The notes below the pieces were generated by a model. The model was not told the origin of the DNA, did not search any database, and saw nothing but the letters and a program-made list of their open reading frames with translations. DNA of 27,171 nt from an uncultured Marvinbryantia sp. (GTDB lineage: Bacteria > Bacillota > Clostridia > Lachnospirales > Lachnospiraceae), in NCBI RefSeq assembly GCF_905201705.1, contig NZ_CAJKOX010000049.1, forward strand, positions 1 through 27,171. Reading direction: 5' to 3'. A program made the position numbers and the translations under genes. Of this stretch, positions 1 through 9,443 are shown one piece after another (position 1 is the stretch's first letter; each line of letters opens with the position of its first letter).

Positions 1-1770
1 CATTGCGACACAGAAATCCATCCTCACGGATTATGTGAAAAAGCAGGGATGGCACATAGCAAAAACGTATGTGGACGATGGTTATTCTGGTACAAATTTC
101 CAAAGACCAAGTTTCCAGAATATGATAAAAGACATTGAAAGCGGTCTGATAAACTGCGTGATTACGAAAGATTTATCCCGTCTGGGGAGAAACTATCTTG
201 ATTGTGGGTTATATCTGGAAGTTTTCTTCCCAGAGCATAACGTGAGGTATATAGCGGTCAATGACGGCGTAGATACCTTGAATAAATCTGCTATGGACAT
301 CACGCCTTTCCGCAACATTTTAAACGAAATGTATGCCGCTGACATATCTGTTAAGATAAAATCGGCATATCGGGCGAGGTTTCAACAGGGGAAATTCATG
401 GGAACTACCGCCCCTTATGGCTATATCAAAGACCCTGCCGACCACAACCATCTGCTGATAGATGATAAAGTGGCACATGTTGTAAAAGAGATATTCGACC
501 TTGCATTAAAAGGGAATGGAGTTGCCAAAATTTGCAGACATCTTAATAAACAGCATATCCTACGCCCTGCCGCTTATGCGGCGGAGCGTGGCGAAACAGG
601 CTTTGAACGTCATTTTGAGGGGAACGAGGACAAACGCTATATTTGGAGTGGGAACAGCGTGAGGAGCATTTTAAGAAGCCCGATATATGCGGGAAATCTT
701 GTAGGCTACAAACGGATTGCCGCCAATATGAAAAGCAAGAAACGCCCCTCTAAGCTGCCCGAAGAATGGGAAGTGATACCCAATACCCATGAGGGAATAG
801 TCACGCAGGAGGAATTTGATATTGTCCAACAGCTTATTACAAGTCGTAGGCTTCCACAGAACAAGGGAGGATTTGTAAATATTTTTGCAGGCGTTATCAA
901 GTGTGTGGACTGCGGATGTGCTCTGCGGGCAATGAACGTACACAGGAGGAAACGCCCAGAGATTATCGACTGTGTACAGTATTCATGTAATAATTATGCA
1001 AGAAACGGAAGAAGCGAGTGTAGTGCCCACAATATAGAAGCAAGGGATTTATTCAATGCCGTTCTTGCCGACATCAACTGTTTTGCGGATATGGCAGTGA
1101 ATGATGAAAAGGCGGTCAGGGCCATAGAAAAGCGGCTCACGGAAACAGACCAGAGCAGGGCGAAAGCATTAGAGAAAGAACGTAAGAAGCTGAACAAACG
1201 CCTTGCGGAACTGGACAGGCTGTTTTCCTCTCTCTACGAGGATAAGGTCATGGAGCGTATTACCGAGCGGAATTTTGAGATGATGTCGGGGAAATACCAG
1301 AAAGAGCAGCTTGAAATTGAAGCAAGGCTGAAAGAGGTGACGGAAACTCTTAATGAAAGCTACGAGAAATCACGGGGAATCCGTGACTTCCTCGCCCTTA
1401 TCCGAAATTATCAAGGCTTAAAAGAACTGGATGCAACAGTTATAAACGCACTCATAGACAAGATACTTGTTTCGGAGCGTGAGAAGATGGCAGACGGAAC
1501 AGTGAAGCAGGAAATCAAGATTTACTATAAATTCATCGGCTTTGTCGATGAATTACATATCATACCTACAAAACGGTGGGCAGCAATGCCCGCTAAAAAT
1601 TGTACGGTGTGCGGCGTTGAATATGTCCCGGGCTCTGGTGCATCAAGGTATTGTCCTGCTTGTGCCAAGAAGATACGGAGGGAGAAATCAAACGAGAGCA
1701 AACGCAGGAGCAGAGAACAGAAAAGGATAGCATGTATGAACTGTCCGCAAAAAATGACCGACTGATGGAG
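1..1770 (+). mobile_element. Right end of an integrative element carrying a large serine recombinase
   Basis: The segment holds the recombinase gene and ends where sequence resembling the C-terminus of a GH43 enzyme begins. Large serine recombinases of the TnpX/TndX type normally lie at one end of their element, so the boundary should lie close to the recombinase stop. The exact crossover is not visible; it should fall between about 1725 and 1790. The left part of the element is outside the window. Confidence 0.65.
2..1765 (+). CDS. Large serine recombinase (TnpX/TndX type), 5' end cut by the window
   Basis: This is a site-specific DNA recombinase that would excise and integrate its element. 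The frame is open from base 2, so the GTG at 35 is internal; the N-terminus with the catalytic serine lies outside the window. Visible are the end of the resolvase domain (DDGYSGTNFQRPSF, then DLSRLGRNYLDCG), the recombinase domain (GTTAPYGY), a first zinc ribbon with CVDCGCALRAM, a long charged coiled coil, and a DUF4368-like C-terminus ending in a second Cys4 knuckle (CTVCG ... CPACAKK). This order is that of conjugative or mobilizable element recombinases in Clostridia. The last residues (about ACMNCPQKMTD) may be encoded by target DNA. Assignment to the large serine recombinase family is firm; the exact subfamily is inferred. Confidence 0.93.
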   Translation: MATQKSILTDYVKKQGWHIAKTYVDDGYSGTNFQRPSFQNMIKDIESGLINCVITKDLSRLGRNYLDCGLYLEVFFPEHNVRYIAVNDGVDTLNKSAMDITPFRNILNEMYAADISVKIKSAYRARFQQGKFMGTTAPYGYIKDPADHNHLLIDDKVAHVVKEIFDLALKGNGVAKICRHLNKQHILRPAAYAAERGETGFERHFEGNEDKRYIWSGNSVRSILRSPIYAGNLVGYKRIAANMKSKKRPSKLPEEWEVIPNTHEGIVTQEEFDIVQQLITSRRLPQNKGGFVNIFAGVIKCVDCGCALRAMNVHRRKRPEIIDCVQYSCNNYARNGRSECSAHNIEARDLFNAVLADINCFADMAVNDEKAVRAIEKRLTETDQSRAKALEKERKKLNKRLAELDRLFSSLYEDKVMERITERNFEMMSGKYQKEQLEIEARLKEVTETLNESYEKSRGIRDFLALIRNYQGLKELDATVINALIDKILVSEREKMADGTVKQEIKIYYKFIGFVDELHIIPTKRWAAMPAKNCTVCGVEYVPGSGASRYCPACAKKIRREKSNESKRRSREQKRIACMNCPQKMTD

Positions 1771-2067
1771 AACGGGGAGAAGATGGAATTCCTCAACACC
1801 CGTATCCCAGTGGAGGATGTGCCCATCTATCTGCGGCTTAATATCCGGGGACGAAGATCCTGGTTCGAGTGGAGCTATGACGGAGAGAGCTATAGTCGCA
1901 TCGGCATGATCTTCGATACTACAAAATACTCCGATGAATACTGTAAATACGGAGAATTCACCGGAGCGATGGTCGGCATCACCTGTGCCGACAAGGTGCG
2001 GCATAAGCAGTGCGCGGATTTTGACTTCTTTGAGTATAAGGCAGAGCTGGGGAAGATGGTGGATTAA
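1732..2067 (+). pseudogene. C-terminal remnant of a GH43 beta-xylosidase-type gene
   Basis: In the frame ending at 2067, the translation IPVEDVPIYLRLNIRGRRSW followed by FEWSYDGESYSRIG and ending in ADFDFFEY resembles the C-terminal beta-sandwich domain of GH43 xylosidases, which typically end in a similar HADFDYFEY-type motif. The catalytic five-bladed propeller is missing. The frame overlaps the recombinase 3' end, so the recognisable part starts only around 1765-1790; I give 1732 as the earliest in-frame ATG. There is no ribosome binding site for a separate start. The simplest reading is that the integrative element inserted into the xylosidase gene, leaving the 5' part on the far side of the element. 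It is not expected to encode a working enzyme. Confidence 0.72.
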
Positions 2068-2078
2068 CCGGAAAAGGG

Positions 2079-2108
2079 TTGTGCTGAACCGGGAAAAAAT
2101 GATATGAT
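2079..2108 (+). promoter_or_regulatory. Candidate promoter for the M3 peptidase
   Basis: TTGTGC (2079-2084) and TATGAT (2103-2108) are separated by 18 bases and lie about 40 bases before the start codon at 2146. The -35 match is only moderate. The ATG at 2104 lies inside the -10 box, which argues against it as the start. Confidence 0.4.
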
Positions 2109-2145
2109 AAATGTCAGAGAACAATTTCGAAAGGAGCGATTTTGC

Positions 2146-3942
2146 ATGGAACTTTTCATGAGAAAGGACGTCCCTGAGGAGCTGACCTGGGATTTGTCTG
2201 CAATTTATGATACGGAAACAGCGCTGGAGGCGGATAAGAAGCGCGTGGACGAGCTCGGCCGTCTTTTGGAGGAGAAATATAAAGGAAAGCTGACGGATGC
2301 ACAGGCGATCAGCGCCTGCCTGACAGAGACGCAGGAGCTTTATGAGAAGGCGGGGCTGCTTGCAAATTACGCGGAGCTGGCTGTCTCGGTGGATTATTAT
2401 GACGCGCACAACCAGGCACTCAGTGAAAGCATCAACACGCTGATCGCGGAGGTGTTCAGCCGCATTAGCTTTATCGAGAGCGAGATACTTATGCAGGATG
2501 AGCGCACGATCGGGGAGGCGATCGCGCTCGGAAAGGGAAACGCCTGCTATCTGCGCGGTCTGCTCCGCAAAAAGCCGCATCAGCTTGCGCCGGAGACGGA
2601 GCGGGTTCTGGCGGCGCTGCAGCCGGTGTTTGGCGCGCCCTACCAGACTTACAATATGGCGAAGCTTGCGGACATGCGGTTTGATCCCTTCCGGGTGGGC
2701 GACGAGGAATTTCCGCTTGGATATTCGCTGTTTGAGGATGCTTACGAATATGATCCTCGCACAGAGGTGCGGCGCGCCGCTTTCCGGGCGTTCTCGGATA
2801 AGATCCGTCAGTATGAAAATGTGACGGCGGCTGCCTATCAGTCGCAGGTGCAGTCGGAAAAGATCATGGCGAAGCTGCGCGGCTTTGATTCTGTGTTTGA
2901 CAGCCTGCTGTTTGAGCAGGAGGTCAGCCGCGAGATGTACGACCGCCAGCTCGATTTAATTATGGAAAGGCTGGCGCCGCATATGCGCAGATACGCAAAG
3001 CTGCTGCAGAAGGTTTACGGGCTGGAGCGCATGACGTCGGCGGATTTAAAGCTGAGCGTCGATCCCGATTACGTGCCGTCGGTTACGATCGAAGAGTCGA
3101 AGGAATATATCGAAAAAGGGCTGGCGATTTTCGGTGAGGATTACGTGGAGATGATACGCACCGCTTACCGCGAGCGCTGGGTGGATTTTGCGCAGAACCA
3201 GGGAAAGAGTACGGGCGGCTTCTGCGCAAGCCCGTATGGCTCGCACTCCTTTATCCTTCTGAGCTGGCACAACCAGATGGCGGATGTTTTCACGCTGGCG
3301 CATGAGCTTGGACACGCCGGACATTTCAAAGCGTGCAACGGCGCGCAGTCGGTGTATGATGTGGATGTCTCTACTTATTTTGTGGAAGCGCCGTCCACCA
3401 TGAACGAGCTTTTGATGGCGCATTATCTGCTGAAAACAAATCCGGACAAGCGGTTCCGCCGCTGGGTGCTCGACTGTATGGTTGGAAAGACGTATTATCA
3501 TAATTTTGTCACACACTTCCTGGAAGCGGTTTATCAGAGAGAGGTTTACCGGCTGATCGATGCGGGCGGAAGCGTGCAGGCGGAGACATTGAACCGCATT
3601 ATGCGGGAGACCCTGCAGAAATTCTGGGGCGATGCCGTGGAGATCTGCGAGGGCGCGGAGCTGACCTGGATGCGTCAGCCGCACTATTACATGGGGCTTT
3701 ACTCCTATACCTACAGCGCCGGTCTGACCGTTGCCACGCAGGTATGCAGGCGCATCGAGGAGGAAGGGCAGCCGGCAGTGGACGACTGGAAGCGCGTACT
3801 TGCGGCGGGCAGCACAAAATCCCCGGCAGAGCTTGCCAAAATGGCGGGCGTCGATATCACGACCAGCCAGCCGTTCATCGATACCATTGACACCATCGGG
3901 GCGATGATCGGAGAGATCTGTCAGCTTACGGAAGAAATCTGA
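2146..3942 (+). CDS. pepF: Oligoendopeptidase F (peptidase family M3)
   Basis: This is a cytoplasmic zinc oligopeptidase that trims short peptides. The protein is 598 residues, usual for PepF/Pz-peptidase. The zinc site HELGH is at residues 386-390, and the downstream FVEAPSTMNE supplies the third ligand near E414, the spacing expected for M3. There is no signal peptide. The start at 2146 is preferred over 2104 because AAAGGAG sits at 2130-2136, nine bases upstream, while 2104 has no ribosome binding site. The stop lies 13 bases before lacZ, so the two genes are probably co-transcribed. It lies directly after the GH43 remnant, so its upstream context may have changed when the element inserted. 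Confidence 0.95.
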   Translation: MELFMRKDVPEELTWDLSAIYDTETALEADKKRVDELGRLLEEKYKGKLTDAQAISACLTETQELYEKAGLLANYAELAVSVDYYDAHNQALSESINTLIAEVFSRISFIESEILMQDERTIGEAIALGKGNACYLRGLLRKKPHQLAPETERVLAALQPVFGAPYQTYNMAKLADMRFDPFRVGDEEFPLGYSLFEDAYEYDPRTEVRRAAFRAFSDKIRQYENVTAAAYQSQVQSEKIMAKLRGFDSVFDSLLFEQEVSREMYDRQLDLIMERLAPHMRRYAKLLQKVYGLERMTSADLKLSVDPDYVPSVTIEESKEYIEKGLAIFGEDYVEMIRTAYRERWVDFAQNQGKSTGGFCASPYGSHSFILLSWHNQMADVFTLAHELGHAGHFKACNGAQSVYDVDVSTYFVEAPSTMNELLMAHYLLKTNPDKRFRRWVLDCMVGKTYYHNFVTHFLEAVYQREVYRLIDAGGSVQAETLNRIMRETLQKFWGDAVEICEGAELTWMRQPHYYMGLYSYTYSAGLTVATQVCRRIEEEGQPAVDDWKRVLAAGSTKSPAELAKMAGVDITTSQPFIDTIDTIGAMIGEICQLTEEI

Positions 3943-3955
3943 GGAGGACATGCTC

Positions 3956-6900
3956 ATGAAAACATTTCATTATGAACTGGTGAAGGATCCCACCTATTTT
4001 TGCGATAACCGGGTGGAGGCGCATTCCGATCACCACTATTACGAAAATGCAGAAAAGATGGAGCAGGGAATCGAGGATTTTCGCTGCAGCTTAAACGGGC
4101 TGTGGAAGTTCCATTATGCGAAAAATTATGGAAATACAATTCCGGGATTTGAGGCGGAATCGTACTGCTGTCATTCCTGGGATGATATCCGCGTCCCGGC
4201 GCACATCCAGATGGAGGGCTACGATGCGCCGCAGTACGCTAACGTACAGTTTCCGTGGGAAGGACGCGAGGAGATCGGACCGGGCGAGATCCCGACAGAA
4301 TTTAATCCGGTGGCAAGCTATGTGAAATATTTTGAAGTGCCGGAAAAAATGCAGGGCAGGCGGGTGTTTGTCTCTTTCCAGGGTGCGGAGAGCGGACTGG
4401 CGCTCTGGCTGAACGGCAGCTTTGTGGGCTACAGCGAGGACACCTTTACCCCGTCCGAATTTGAGCTGACGCCTTATCTGAAGGAAGGCGAAAACAAGCT
4501 GGCGGCGCAGGTATTCAAGTGGACGAGCAGCAGCTGGTGCGAGGACCAGGATTTTTTCCGCTTCTCCGGCATTTACCGGGACGTTTATCTTTATGCGATC
4601 CCGGAGGTACATGTGCAGGATCTGAAGGTGCAGACGCTGCTTGACGACAGCTTTACAAACGCGGAGCTGGATATTACCCTAAAGGCGACGAAGGGCGGCA
4701 GAGTGCGCGTTACGCTGTCGAAGGACGGCGAGAAGCTGCAGACACTGGAGGAGGCTCTGGAAGAAATCTCTCATTATGTGATGAAGGTGGCTGCGCCGAA
4801 GCTCTGGAGCGCAGAGACGCCGGAGCTTTACGATCTGCTGATCGAGGTGACGGACGAAAACGGCGCGTTAAAAGAGGTGATCCCGCAGCGCGTGGGCTTC
4901 CGCCGTTTTGAGATGAAGGGCAATATTATGACCTTAAATGGCAGGCGCATTGTCTTTAAGGGCGTGAACCGTCACGAGTTCAGCTCAGTGACCGGACGCT
5001 GCGTTTCACGGGAAGAGCTGGTAAAGGATATCGTGACGATGAAGCAGAACAATATTAATGCGATCCGCACCTGTCATTACCCGGATGCGGAAGGCATTTA
5101 TGATCTGTGCGACGAGTACGGGCTGTATATGATCGCAGAGTGCAACATGGAATCCCACGGAACCTGGGATACGCAGGAGCACAGCACGGAGCGCAATTAT
5201 GACGCGGTGATACCGGGCGATCATCCGGAGTGGCAGGATATGATGCTCGACCGCGTAAATTCCACCTATCAGAGAGACAAAAATCATCCGGCTATACTGA
5301 TCTGGTCCTGCGGAAATGAATCGTTTGGCGGCAGGGATATTTTTGAAATGTCTCAGCTTTTCAGAAAGCTTGACCCTACCCGCCTTGTGCATTACGAGGG
5401 CGTGCGCAATGACCGCCGCTACAACGACACCAGCGATATGGAAAGCCAGATGTACCCCTCGGTGGAGGACATCAAAGCATTTCTGGCAAAAGACAGCAGC
5501 AAGCCGTTCATTTGCTGTGAGTACGCGCACGCGATGGGCAACTCCTGCGGAGCGATGCACAAATATACTGATCTGAGCGATACGGAACCGCTGTATCAGG
5601 GCGGCTTTATATGGGATTACATCGATCAGTCGATTTATAAAAAAGACCGCTACGGCAAGGAATATCAGGCATACGGAGGCGATTTTGACGATCATCCGTG
5701 CGATTACAATTTCAGCGGAAACGGAATTGTCTACGGCGGAAACCGCGATGCATCCCCGAAGATGCAGGAAGTGAAATTTAACTATCAGAACATTACGGCT
5801 AAGGTGGAAAAGGACCGTGTGACGGTGATCAACAGAAATTTGTTTGTAAACACGGCTGACTTTGACTGCGTGGTGCTTCTGGAAAAGGATGGAACGCTGA
5901 TAAAGACGGCGGCTATGCAGACGGACGCAGAGCCATTATCTGAGAAAACGTATCCGCTGCCGGTTCCGGTGCAGACGCTTCCGGGCGAGTATGCAGTGAC
6001 GGTATCCTTCCGCTTAAAGAAAGATACGCTCTGGGCAAAGAGCGGTCACGAGGTTGCGTTCGGTCAGGGCGTATACAGAGTGGAGGCTCCGGCAGAGACG
6101 AAAAAAAAGGCAAAATTCCGTGTCATCAGATCCGCACACAATTTCGGTGTGAAGGGTGAGAATTTTGACGTACTGTTTTCTTATCTGAACGGCGGCCTGG
6201 CATCCTATCGCTACGGCGGCGTGGAGATGATGAAGATGATCCCGCGTCCGAATTTCTGGCGCGCGCCGAACGACAACGACTGCGGAAGCCTGATGCCGAT
6301 GCGCTATGCGCAGTGGAAGACTGCTTCCATGTATCTGTCGCACAAATATCCGACCGGCGGTCGCTATCCGGGCGCAACGGCTCCTGAAATCAAAGTGACG
6401 GAGGAGTACGCGCAGATCACCTATACGTATGTTATGCCGACGACACCGGAGAGCAGGTGCAGGCTGACATATCAGGTGTACGGAGACGGAATGATCCGGA
6501 CGACGCTTTCCTACGATCCGGTTAAGGAGCTGGGCGACATGCCGGAATTTGGCGTGATGTTCAAATTTGATGCGGACTACGACAATGTAACATGGTACGG
6601 CATGGGTCCGGCGGAGACATACGTGGATCGCTGCAGGGGAGCGAAGCTCGGCATCTACAAAAACAAGGTGCAGGATAATATGGCTGCTTACCTCGTGCCG
6701 CAGGAGTGCGGAAATAAGGTGGGCGTGCGCTGGGCGACTGTGACCGACCGGAAGGGCAGAGGAATGCTCTTTAGCGGCGACTGCATGGAATTTTCGGCGC
6801 TGCCGTACACGCCGCATGAGCTGGAAAACGCGATGCATCCGTTCGAGCTTCCGCAGGTGCACTACACCGTTGTCCGGGTATCCGGTCAGCAGATGGGTGT

Positions 6901-6997
6901 TGCGGGCGACGATAGCTGGGGCGCAAAGACGCATCCTGAGTATCTGCTGGATGTTACAAAGAAGATGGAATTTACATTTAGTTTTAAAGGAATTTGA
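3956..6997 (+). CDS. lacZ: Beta-galactosidase, glycoside hydrolase family 2
   Basis: It hydrolyses terminal beta-D-galactosides such as lactose. At 1013 residues it has the full LacZ layout: sugar-binding N-terminal domain (about 40-210), immunoglobulin-like domain, TIM barrel (about 320-610), a linking domain, and the small chain (about 735-1010). The acid/base is E455 in WSCGNES and the nucleophile is E522 in CCEYAHAMGN, matching E461 and E537 of the E. coli enzyme. There is no signal peptide, so it acts inside the cell and needs sugar import encoded elsewhere. The start at 3956 has GAGGAGG eight bases upstream; the in-frame ATG at 3950 is only two bases from it. It follows pepF closely and likely shares its transcript. 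No lactose transporter or regulator is adjacent. Confidence 0.96.
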   Translation: MKTFHYELVKDPTYFCDNRVEAHSDHHYYENAEKMEQGIEDFRCSLNGLWKFHYAKNYGNTIPGFEAESYCCHSWDDIRVPAHIQMEGYDAPQYANVQFPWEGREEIGPGEIPTEFNPVASYVKYFEVPEKMQGRRVFVSFQGAESGLALWLNGSFVGYSEDTFTPSEFELTPYLKEGENKLAAQVFKWTSSSWCEDQDFFRFSGIYRDVYLYAIPEVHVQDLKVQTLLDDSFTNAELDITLKATKGGRVRVTLSKDGEKLQTLEEALEEISHYVMKVAAPKLWSAETPELYDLLIEVTDENGALKEVIPQRVGFRRFEMKGNIMTLNGRRIVFKGVNRHEFSSVTGRCVSREELVKDIVTMKQNNINAIRTCHYPDAEGIYDLCDEYGLYMIAECNMESHGTWDTQEHSTERNYDAVIPGDHPEWQDMMLDRVNSTYQRDKNHPAILIWSCGNESFGGRDIFEMSQLFRKLDPTRLVHYEGVRNDRRYNDTSDMESQMYPSVEDIKAFLAKDSSKPFICCEYAHAMGNSCGAMHKYTDLSDTEPLYQGGFIWDYIDQSIYKKDRYGKEYQAYGGDFDDHPCDYNFSGNGIVYGGNRDASPKMQEVKFNYQNITAKVEKDRVTVINRNLFVNTADFDCVVLLEKDGTLIKTAAMQTDAEPLSEKTYPLPVPVQTLPGEYAVTVSFRLKKDTLWAKSGHEVAFGQGVYRVEAPAETKKKAKFRVIRSAHNFGVKGENFDVLFSYLNGGLASYRYGGVEMMKMIPRPNFWRAPNDNDCGSLMPMRYAQWKTASMYLSHKYPTGGRYPGATAPEIKVTEEYAQITYTYVMPTTPESRCRLTYQVYGDGMIRTTLSYDPVKELGDMPEFGVMFKFDADYDNVTWYGMGPAETYVDRCRGAKLGIYKNKVQDNMAAYLVPQECGNKVGVRWATVTDRKGRGMLFSGDCMEFSALPYTPHELENAMHPFELPQVHYTVVRVSGQQMGVAGDDSWGAKTHPEYLLDVTKKMEFTFSFKGI

Positions 6998-7045
6998 GGC
7001 TTTCGTTTCCCTGGCGTGAATTTTCTGTGCTCACGTAATTATTTA

Positions 7046-7074
7046 TTGCTGAAAAAAAAGGTTTGTGGTATACT
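7046..7074 (+). promoter_or_regulatory. Strong promoter of the aldolase gene
   Basis: TTGCTG (7046-7051), 17 bases, then TATACT (7069-7074) preceded by the extended -10 element TG one base upstream. A second overlapping TATACT is at 7074-7079. The leader to the start codon is about 55 bases. Confidence 0.8.
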
Positions 7075-7137
7075 ATACTCGACCTACGAATTTATGGAAC
7101 CGCAATGGTTTCAAAATAAGAAAAGGAGATGGACGAA

Positions 7138-8106
7138 ATGGGATTAGTAACAACTAAGGACATGTTTGCGAAAGCATACAACGGCGGATACGCTATCGGA
7201 GCTTTTAACGTAAACAACATGGAAATCGTACAGGGTATCACCGAAGCGGCAGGCGAGCTGAAGAGCCCGGTTATCCTTCAGGTATCCAAAGGAGCACGCG
7301 CTTACGCTAACCACACCTATCTTGTAAAACTGGTAGAGGCAGCGGTTGCAGAAAACCCGGATATTCCGATCGCTCTGCATCTGGATCACGGCGACAGCTT
7401 CGAGCTTTGCAAGAGCTGTATCGACGGCGGATTCACTTCCGTTATGATCGACGCATCCTCCAAATCTTTTGAGGATAACATCGCGCTCACAAAGCAGGTT
7501 GTTGAGTATGCTCACGCACACGGCGTAGTAGTTGAGGCTGAGCTTGGTACTCTGGCAGGCGTTGAGGATGAGGTTGTTGTAGAGTCTGGTCACGAGAGCT
7601 ATACACGTCCGGAAGAGGTAGAGGAGTTTGTTTCCAGAACAGGCTGCGACTCTCTGGCGATCGCTATTGGTACAAGCCACGGCGCATATAAATTCAAAGC
7701 GTCCCAGTGCACACGCAACGAGGATGGCATCCTTGTTCCGCCGCCACTGCGTTTCGACGTTCTTGAAGAGTGCATCAAGCGTCTTCCGGGCTTCCCGATC
7801 GTACTGCATGGTTCCTCTTCCGTTCCGCAGGAATTTGTAAAGATGGTAAACGAGTATGGCGGAAATATGCCGGATGCTATCGGTATTCCGGAAGCAGAGC
7901 TTCGTCATGCGGCAGAGCTTGCTGTCTGCAAGATCAACATCGACTCCGATATCCGTCTTGCTATGACAGGAAATATCCGCAAGTACTTCGCAGAGCATCC
8001 GGATCACTTCGATCCGCGCCAGTATCTGAAACCGGCTCGTCAGGCTGTAAAGGATATGGTTGCTCACAAGATCCAGTACGTACTTGGAAGTGCAGGCAAG
8101 GCTTAA
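7138..8106 (+). CDS. fba: Class II fructose-bisphosphate aldolase
   Basis: It performs reversible zinc-dependent cleavage of fructose 1,6-bisphosphate into glyceraldehyde 3-phosphate and dihydroxyacetone phosphate in glycolysis. The protein is 322 residues. Key sites are LHLDHGDS (catalytic D83, zinc ligand H84), the SHGAYK histidine H181, H224 in VLHGSSSVP, and the phosphate-binding NIDSDIR. The start is ATG 7138: AAAAGGAG (7121-7128) is nine bases before it, whereas the upstream ATG at 7129 touches the ribosome binding site. The gene is monocistronic, with its own strong promoter and a perfect terminator. Its codon use is visibly more biased to T- and C-ending preferred codons than its neighbours, as expected for a highly expressed gene. 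A tagatose-bisphosphate aldolase is a less likely alternative. Confidence 0.95.
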   Translation: MGLVTTKDMFAKAYNGGYAIGAFNVNNMEIVQGITEAAGELKSPVILQVSKGARAYANHTYLVKLVEAAVAENPDIPIALHLDHGDSFELCKSCIDGGFTSVMIDASSKSFEDNIALTKQVVEYAHAHGVVVEAELGTLAGVEDEVVVESGHESYTRPEEVEEFVSRTGCDSLAIAIGTSHGAYKFKASQCTRNEDGILVPPPLRFDVLEECIKRLPGFPIVLHGSSSVPQEFVKMVNEYGGNMPDAIGIPEAELRHAAELAVCKINIDSDIRLAMTGNIRKYFAEHPDHFDPRQYLKPARQAVKDMVAHKIQYVLGSAGKA

Positions 8107-8126
8107 AAAGAGGTTTGCGAATAACG

Positions 8127-8154
8127 TCGGGCAGAGGTTTCTCTGCCCGATTTT
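8127..8154 (+). terminator. Terminator after the aldolase gene
   Basis: A perfect 10-bp stem (TCGGGCAGAG and CTCTGCCCGA) with a GTTT loop is followed by TTTT, starting 20 bases after the stop codon. Confidence 0.9.
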
Positions 8155-8197
8155 ACTATGAAAGCCCTGTTTCATAAGGTTTGAAAGGAATGGACGA

Positions 8198-9367
8198 ATG
8201 AACAAAGAAGAACGCAGAAAATACTGGCTGCGGATCGGCGCGGGATTTTCGATCCTTGCGCTGGCGATAGCATTTTATTTTTGCATTTTCCGCTTCAACT
8301 ACCTGGTAAGCGCTCTGCATACTGTAAAAGGGATTATGATGCCGTTCATTTACGGCGGCGTGATGGCATATGCGCTGCGCATGCCGTGCAATTTTTTTGA
8401 GAAGCATCTGACGAAGCTTTTTCCGAAAAAGATAAAAAAATGGGCGCCGGCAGCGGCAATCGTTCTGAGCTTTCTGAGTGCGGTTCTGGTCATTTATCTG
8501 CTGCTTAGCATGGTCATCCCGCAGATGGTTGTCAGTATTTCCGGCATTATCGCAGATCTGCCGAAGGCGGTGGAGGACGCTTCCGTCTGGCTGGAAAAGA
8601 CGCTGGAGGATAACGAGGTACTGAAAACCTATGCGGACACGGCGATCGCGAGCATCACCCAGAAGCTGCAGGCATGGGCGAGGGGAGATCTGCTCCCGAC
8701 GCTGCAGAGCGTGATGAGCGGTTTCACCAGCACGGTCTCGCAGGTGGTGGGCACACTGGTAAATTTAGGGATCGGGATTGTGGTGTGCGTCTATCTTCTG
8801 CAGTCGCGCAAGCTCTTTGCGCGCCAGTCAAAGCTGGTGCTGTACGGCTTTGTCAGACCGGTATGGGCGGACCGCATCATGGAAGAAATTAATTATGCGG
8901 ACCGGATGTTTGTCGGATTTTTCAGCGGAAAAATTCTTGACAGCGCGATCATCGGGCTGCTCTGCTATATATTCTCGCTGATCTTCGGCTTCCCGAATGC
9001 GATGCTGGTGAGCGTCATTGTGGGCGTCACAAACATCATCCCCTACTTTGGACCGTATATCGGAGCCGTGCCGTCCGCGCTGCTGATCCTGATGAGCGAC
9101 CCTGTCAAATGCGTGTGGTTCGTCGTTTTTATCATCATTCTCCAGCAGTTTGACGGAAACATCCTGGGACCGCACCTGCTGGCAAACAGCACCGGACTTT
9201 CCGGCTTCTGGGTACTGTTTTCCATCACTGTGTTCGGCGGGCTTTTCGGATTTGTCGGCATTTTGATCGGCGTGCCGGTGTTCGCCGTGATCTACGATAT
9301 CGTGAAAAAGTTGGTGCTGTATGGGCTGAAGAAGCACGGAAAAATGGATATGCTGAAAAATACATAA
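8198..9367 (+). CDS. AI-2E/PerM family membrane transporter
   Basis: This is a multi-pass membrane protein of 389 residues, the usual size for the AI-2E/UPF0118 (PerM/YtvI) family, which exports small molecules or ions; substrates differ between members and cannot be told here. Hydrophobic segments occur near the N-terminus (two), around residues 85-105, 180-200 and in a cluster over the last 150 residues. The conserved C-terminal region has VGVTNIIPYFGPYIGAVPSA and later a QQFDGNILGP motif typical of the family. AAAGGA at 8184-8189 precedes the start. It lies between two terminators, so it is probably a single-gene unit; no promoter is clear in the 45 bases before it, and read-through from fba is possible. 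Confidence 0.9.
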   Translation: MNKEERRKYWLRIGAGFSILALAIAFYFCIFRFNYLVSALHTVKGIMMPFIYGGVMAYALRMPCNFFEKHLTKLFPKKIKKWAPAAAIVLSFLSAVLVIYLLLSMVIPQMVVSISGIIADLPKAVEDASVWLEKTLEDNEVLKTYADTAIASITQKLQAWARGDLLPTLQSVMSGFTSTVSQVVGTLVNLGIGIVVCVYLLQSRKLFARQSKLVLYGFVRPVWADRIMEEINYADRMFVGFFSGKILDSAIIGLLCYIFSLIFGFPNAMLVSVIVGVTNIIPYFGPYIGAVPSALLILMSDPVKCVWFVVFIIILQQFDGNILGPHLLANSTGLSGFWVLFSITVFGGLFGFVGILIGVPVFAVIYDIVKKLVLYGLKKHGKMDMLKNT

Positions 9368-9375
9368 AAGTGCAT

Positions 9376-9416
9376 AAAAAAGGAGCTTCCCACTGTGTGC
9401 AGAGAAGCTCTTTTTT
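9376..9416. terminator. Bidirectional terminator between convergent genes
   Basis: GAGCTTC (9383-9389) pairs with GAAGCTC (9404-9410). The stem is flanked by AAAAAA on the left and TTTTTT on the right, so it can end transcripts from both the AI-2E gene and the phosphatase gene on the minus strand. Confidence 0.85.
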
Positions 9417-9443
9417 ATGCGCTTTTTTACAGCTCCTGAATTT

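Noticed and set aside
1525..2580. Long minus-strand frame across the recombinase end and pepF
   Set aside because: It spans the element border and lies antisense to two better-supported genes; no ribosome binding site and no recognisable domain.
3046..3957. Minus-strand frame of 303 codons inside pepF
   Set aside because: Shadow of the pepF coding frame; composition is rich in His, Arg and Leu as expected from antisense of biased codons.
7015..7035. CGTGA/TCACG inverted repeat after lacZ as a terminator
   Set aside because: The stem is only five bases and no T-run follows.
7067..7079. GGTATACTATACT at the fba promoter as a second TetR operator
   Set aside because: It is explained by two overlapping -10 boxes and lacks the CCG/CGG centre of the palindrome at 16811-16828.
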